Source: Plantago major (lineage: Eukaryota; Streptophyta; Magnoliopsida; Lamiales; Plantaginaceae). From it: 64,000 nt of DNA. Position numbers and translations under genes: made by a program. The DNA is taken from positions 26,360-90,359 of the forward strand of contig JAIFAC010000476.1 in the NCBI GenBank assembly GCA_026545765.1, given 5' to 3'. The notes under the pieces are model-generated. The model had not been told where the DNA came from. It did no database searches and was given only the letters and a program-made list of their open reading frames with translations. Of this stretch, positions 60,290 to 64,000 are shown one piece after another (position 1 is the stretch's first letter; every line of letters starts with the position of its first letter).

Positions 60290-60463
60290 AGAAATCACTG
60301 CGATCGGTTGACGCAGTGAGCCTCCTCACTTCTCCCTCTTATAAAACTCCCAACTATGTTTTTGTTCTCCCCCCACTTCATTTTCTTCACAAATTCTTCA
60401 CTTGCTCTATAATTCTATCATCCCCATTGCATTATTAGCTTACCCATCCATCATCAACATGAA
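60290..60463 (+). promoter_or_regulatory. Putative internal promoter and leader exon of element H
   Basis: CACTGCG (60297) and CGCAGTG (60313) form an inverted repeat 20 bp before a TATA box (TTATAAAA, 60339-60346). A C/T-rich leader of about 90 bp and ATGAA/GTAAGTG (donor at 60464) follow. The order palindrome, TATA, leader, donor copies the layout of the LTR promoters in this window, but the sequence is not LTR-like otherwise. Confidence 0.5.
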
Positions 60464-61086
60464 GTAAGTGATCTCTACTCATTATTATCTTCATTACATC
60501 CTCAATTCAATGATTATATCATCCAACTCTTTGCTTGCACTTTGTTCTTGCTTCTTGAGTGCTTTGCAATTATGTGCTTCAATTGTTTTGATTTGTTGAT
60601 GTTTAAGATATGTGGATACATGCTTACTTTTAGTATTCACTACATTAAAACTTGCTTGATGGAGATTTGACAAATCGTTTGTGATTTGAATGTTTTTGTT
60701 CTTGCCTACCAAGTGTTCGATAAAATGTCTCAATAGAACAAACTCCTTTATCAATTCCCTTTCCGCCTTGATTACTTGCTCACATGGTCTTAATTTGTTG
60801 AAGTATTCTTAGAAAATATGTTTGCATCACATATGCTCATAGGATGGAGACTACATTACAATTTGCCTTTCAACTTGATGCTTGAGACAATTTGAAAACT
60901 TGAGTTACATGCCTAGTTCTTGCATTATTTTGAAGTGGCTATTGATCTTATTACAAGCTATAATCTTGCATACTCATTGTGCCGTACATTAGGTTTGGGG
61001 GAGGAGAAACCACATTGGATTTGCATGTAAGCTTTAGAATTGACTTAACTCCAAACATGCTATCTCACACACTTTTTTTGGCCCAG
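60464..61086 (+). other. Putative 623 bp intron before the env-like ORF of element H
   Basis: It begins GTAAGTG and ends TTTTTTTGGCCCAG, both strong plant splice signals, and is T-rich (over its length T clearly exceeds A). The 5' third is shared with 55665-55880. A TTTGGGGGAGGAG purine tract lies at 60995. No reading frame in it is convincing. Confidence 0.5.
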
Positions 61087-61091
61087 GTACT

Positions 61092-62400
61092 ATGGGAAGA
61101 ACCAAAGGAGGAAGGGATGTAGGTGAACCAAGAACTAAGAGAGCAAAGAAAGGAAAGAAAGTGGCACTCGGCAACCCTTTCAAGGAAGGCTCGAGTTGAC
61201 TATTAGTTAATAGCGGATGAGTAGTTCCCTAGAGGAACATAAAGATCGGATGGGATTGAACCCTTCTAAACCGGATACTCGACGCTTTGAATCTCTATTT
61301 CGAACCTTCACTTCCATCCTTTGAGGATATGATATAGAGGTGGTCCGAGAGTACTATGCGGAATATTTCCAACAAAAGATCGATGTCGGAGGATGTATTT
61401 TGGATCACCCCATCACCGCATTTAGGGTAGAGTTCATGTTTGGGCCAGAGCCATCAATAATTTCTTCAACATCCCGGAGGAGCACATTCATGGAATACAA
61501 GGAACCGCATATCACGAAGTTGAGTACGGAGATATCCTACTAAACATCCCAAGGGTATTACTCGGAGAAAGTTTTAGAAGGGATGCGGGAGTATCCATTC
61601 GAGGGCTACGCCAATGAAAGAGAAAGGTTTTGGATGCACTTTGTAGAGACTACTTGAAGCCAACCCCGCACCACGAAGGGCTTAAAGAAGACGTAGCCAC
61701 TTGTCTACACAATTATGGAAGGTCACTACATTTATGTTGGAAGGTGGGGACCACCATGGCTCCTCTCTTCTAGAATCCACACATCCCTTATCAATGTATG
61801 GACAGCTATCTCTCGAAATGTGTTTAGGAAATGCAATTGGTGAAGAGGATCGAAAGAAGGAACCTACCATTTTCCGGTCTTATCATTGCAATATGAGAAG
61901 AATGGGTTCCTACTAGTGAGTCGATACGCCCCTACCATAGAACCTTTTGATGAAGACAACCATCCACCTCATTGAGATGCACGAGGAGGCTGCCAAAGCC
62001 GAACTTAGAAGAAGAGGAGAAGCGGATCCACCGTAAGGAGTTTGACATGAATTCGCTCAACGAATTTGGAACAACCATCGATGGGGAGTCAAGGAGTGCT
62101 GGCTTAGATGAAATGGACGAAATGGGCCGGAGGTCGGAGTGGATTAATCATGTTACCTACCTACACAACTATGAGTAAATCTCTTTCCAGCAAGAGAACA
62201 TTATGGGTATGGTCACTTTGAGTATCCACCTTATTACCCACCACCGCGCCTTTATCCACCGCCGAGGTCGATCCATCGCAGATTACCAAGGCTATCAGGA
62301 TTTTATCCTCCACACCTCCTCGAGGATCTTCATCCTAAACCACCATCTGGTTGGAGAACACAACACCGAGAGGGGAGTATCTTTTATTTTTCATTTTACC
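61092..62400 (+). pseudogene. Element H env-like/extra ORF, frameshifted
   Basis: After the acceptor an ATG (61092) starts a basic 35-codon frame: GRTKGGRDVGEPRTKRAKKG and ending KEGSS-stop. Farther on, pieces in several frames read VREYYAEYFQQKIDVGG (61338), ITAFRVEFMFGPE, NIPEEHIHGIQGTAYHEVEY, LSTQLWKVTTFMLEGGDHHG and, near 62210, a YPPYYPPPRLYPPP proline repeat. The EFYANL-like part and what follows resemble the putative plant transposon protein domain (PF20167) of Athila-like ORFs. Many indels make it a pseudogene. Confidence 0.6.
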
Positions 62401-63175
62401 TTCCTAGTTTCTCTATCTGCTCTTAGCTACGTTTGGGGGAGGAATTTGACTATTACTTACTTGGTTTGTCATAACTTTAAATAATCACACTTAGTAGTTT
62501 GCAATTTAATTTATGTTTTTGATCTTATCTGTTATGTCTTAGATCTTTTACTTTTGAAAAAAGGGTTGATCTGGGAGAGTACTAAGTGTAAATTATGACT
62601 AAGATGAGGGTCGGATTTGTTTTCATGCTTTTATCGCCATAAATATATTCTTTACTCAACCCGACCCATTCTACTTTGATGAGTGAATGTACTTGCTACT
62701 CTAATTGAAGTCCTATGTGCAACTGTGTGAACACTGCTACCCTTGAGTCCTTATTTGTCAGCAGCGTGAATATGATTAGTAGTATCACCTTCAGATCTTT
62801 TCTATACCTTTCACTAACTCCTTTGAAAGCTTTTTTGACTCCTTATGAAACTCCACCTAATATCCTACATTCTTTACTTTAATGTGGCCAACTCACCGCA
62901 GAGCAGAATGAAAAAATGAAGCAACGAGTTCCAAAGAATGGGGGAGAATCATGTTTTGATCATGATCAAGAATTGGTTTGGGGGAAAGTAGAGAAGAAAA
63001 CCCTAACCCTAGTTTGAGAAATTGGTTTGAGGGAGAAGTGGAAGATGAACAACATCAAAAGGTAACCACATTGCCCTACTATGGTATTATCGGTGATAAA
63101 AATAATTAGCTCTTGCTCTAGGATAAAATAGAAAAGAGAGTATCAAAATAAGCAAAGGTACAAAAGTCTCGGAGT
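62401..63175 (+). other. 3' spacer of element H
   Basis: No ORF. Purine tracts TTTGGGGGAGGAA (62430) and GTTTGGGGGAAAG (62974), and TTTGAGGGAGAAG (63026), resemble polypurine tracts of Athila-like elements. The 3' LTR that should follow is missing or lies outside the window. Confidence 0.5.
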
Positions 63176-63372
63176 GGATAATGACTTATCTTAGCTCGGA
63201 AAGGTAACAAGTACTCTTAGTTCACTTGAACATTGTAAAAGAGGAAACTTATCGTATGTTAGTCTAACAAATCTTGTATAGGATGTTAGGTCTACGAATG
63301 TAATTTTTATATCTTTTAAGAAGAACATGAAGGAAGCATCCAGAGAAGAACTTTTATTGAAGAAGCTCGTAA
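63176..63372 (+). repeat. Fragment of a Sirevirus-like LTR, + orientation
   Basis: It matches the first part of the LTR family (compare 54108-54300): GACTTATCTTAGCTCGGAAAGG, TTCACTTGAACATTGTAAAAG, AAATCTTGTATAGGATGTTAGG. The terminal TGTTAGGAAT and the inner about 1 kb are missing. It runs into gag sequence near 63372. Confidence 0.8.
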
Positions 63373-63392
63373 AGAAGCATCAATCTTGAGGA

Positions 63393-63611
63393 GGTAAACC
63401 AAAAGATATCTGTTTCTATTGTCAGAAACTTGGTCACTTTAAAAAGGACTGCCCAGCTTACAACATGCTAAAGACATGTGAGAAGAAAGATAGGAGACAT
63501 TTAAGAGGCGTTAGAGAGCTATGCTCAAAGTGTAAATCAAAATTAAGAATAAGCCATACCCAAAGTCACGTATCGCTGATGGTGTCCCCGATCCCAAGAT
63601 CGAATCTATGA
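63393..63611 (+). pseudogene. Copia gag fragment with CCHC zinc knuckle
   Basis: The frame GKPKDICFYCQKLGHFKKDC shows a perfect C-x2-C-x4-H-x4-C knuckle for RNA binding, followed by PAYNMLKTCEKKDRRHLRGV and CSKCKSK to a TGA (63609-63611). It is in the same orientation as the LTR fragment to its left, with the primer site and most of gag deleted between them. Confidence 0.8.
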
Positions 63612-64000
63612 TGTGGGAATGAAGAAGAAGGAGTTGATGAATTCCCTTCGTGTTCACTTGGTCAGTCAGGGAAGGAGAATGTGTCTGATGAAGCATTGGA
63701 AGTCAGCTTCACGCATGCAATAAGTACATAACTAAGTTTTGAGGAAGGATGCTTTCCACTTGAGGTTAGGGTCCATCCTTTCCATGTTCTCCAGATAACA
63801 AGATATTGTCGTATCTTTGAGCTGATAGGCTCCAAATCAGTATTTAGGTGCTTTTGGCAAGCCTCGGGTGTTTAATGCAGTGATCGTGGCTATCATAGGT
63901 GTTCTTCTCTCATCTGCTATGCAAGGATACTAATAGCCTTAATGCCGGAGGCTCTTAAATCGTGCTAAGTTCAAGTTCACGCCGTCGGGAAAGATCATTA
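63612..64000. other. Unassigned right edge
   Basis: Probably decayed copia gag-protease sequence continuing from the zinc knuckle, but no motif is recognisable. Nothing else seen. Confidence 0.35.

Larger units (their letters stand above)
57220..63170 (+). mobile_element. Element H: Athila/Tat-like gypsy element with gag and protease but no RT-INT
   Basis: After the primer site come gag, a coiled-coil segment, an aspartic protease, an unidentified domain, then a noncoding part with a promoter-like start and an intron, an env-like pseudogene and a spacer with TTTGGGGGAGG-type tracts. RT, RNase H and integrase are missing, with no sign of a recent deletion junction. The arrangement resembles terminal-repeat elements that keep only gag-protease (TR-GAG), but with an env-like ORF added. 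The right LTR is not seen; copia debris begins at 63176. Confidence 0.72.

Overview
This 64 kb window looks like nuclear DNA of a dicot plant, and almost all of it is nested, decayed LTR retrotransposons. The evidence is Sirevirus-type Ty1/copia elements (Gag with coiled coil, env-like ORFs after pol, poly-G next to the LTR end), Ty3/gypsy elements of the Tat/Athila type (dual RNase H, antisense ORF, tRNA-Asp-like primer site), a plant LINE, a CACTA transposon end, spliceosomal introns and a GASA/snakin-type cysteine-rich gene. Nothing suggests a prokaryote. The species cannot be named from the sequence. Only about 4-5 kb (16.2-18.5 kb and 47.9-49.6 kb) looks like low-copy host DNA.

Layout. 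1-125: end of a copia LTR in + orientation. 126-8910: copia element A (minus strand) with 5' LTR 7527-8910, primer site, gag and pol, and a solo LTR (3957-5609) inside gag. 8911-12.7 kb: env-like region, copy 1, split by a 2.1 kb gypsy-type LTR (9468-11576) with an exact 5 bp target duplication. 12.7-16.2 kb: pol of copia element C (minus). 16.2-18.5 kb: host DNA with a GASA domain gene (minus). 18.5-20.8 kb: LTR and gag debris plus a Tat-like LTR carrying a palindrome array. 20.8-22.8 and 29.55-29.8 kb: env-like region, copy 2, split by complete but internally deleted copia element F (+, 22788-29549). 29.8-39.2 kb: copia element E (minus): truncated LTR, gag, pol, a hairpin array, then an env-like gene with a tandem array of small exons and introns. 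39.2-40.35 kb: unassigned. 40.35-47.46 kb: Tat-type gypsy element G (+) with gag, PR, RT, RNase H, second RNase H, INT, antisense ORF and 3' LTR. 47.46-47.92 kb: CACTA end. 48.0-48.2 kb: first exon and promoter of an unidentified host gene (minus). 49.25-49.63 kb: unidentified ORF cut by an LTR. 49.63-50.6 kb: second palindrome-array LTR. 50.6-52.1 kb: LINE pieces. 52.1-53.05 kb: copia integrase fragment (+). 53.05-53.94 kb: inverted partial copy of the 3' end of G. 54.07-57.2 kb: copia LTR piece and two more palindrome-array LTRs. 57.2-63.17 kb: gag- and protease-bearing gypsy/Athila-like element H without recognisable RT or INT, with an apparent internal promoter and 5' intron before an env-like reading frame. 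63.18-64 kb: copia LTR and zinc-knuckle gag debris.

The strongest candidates for undescribed biology are: (1) the env-like gene of element E, where five short GT-AG introns separate phase-0 exons that look tandemly duplicated; (2) an array of six imperfect hairpins between pol and env in the same element; (3) four unrelated-looking LTRs that each carry several short GC-rich palindromes, three of them just 5' of a TATA box; (4) an antisense ORF preserved in two copies of the Tat-type element; (5) an internal promoter and intron cassette in element H. All reading frames and matches were judged by eye. No database search or alignment program was used.
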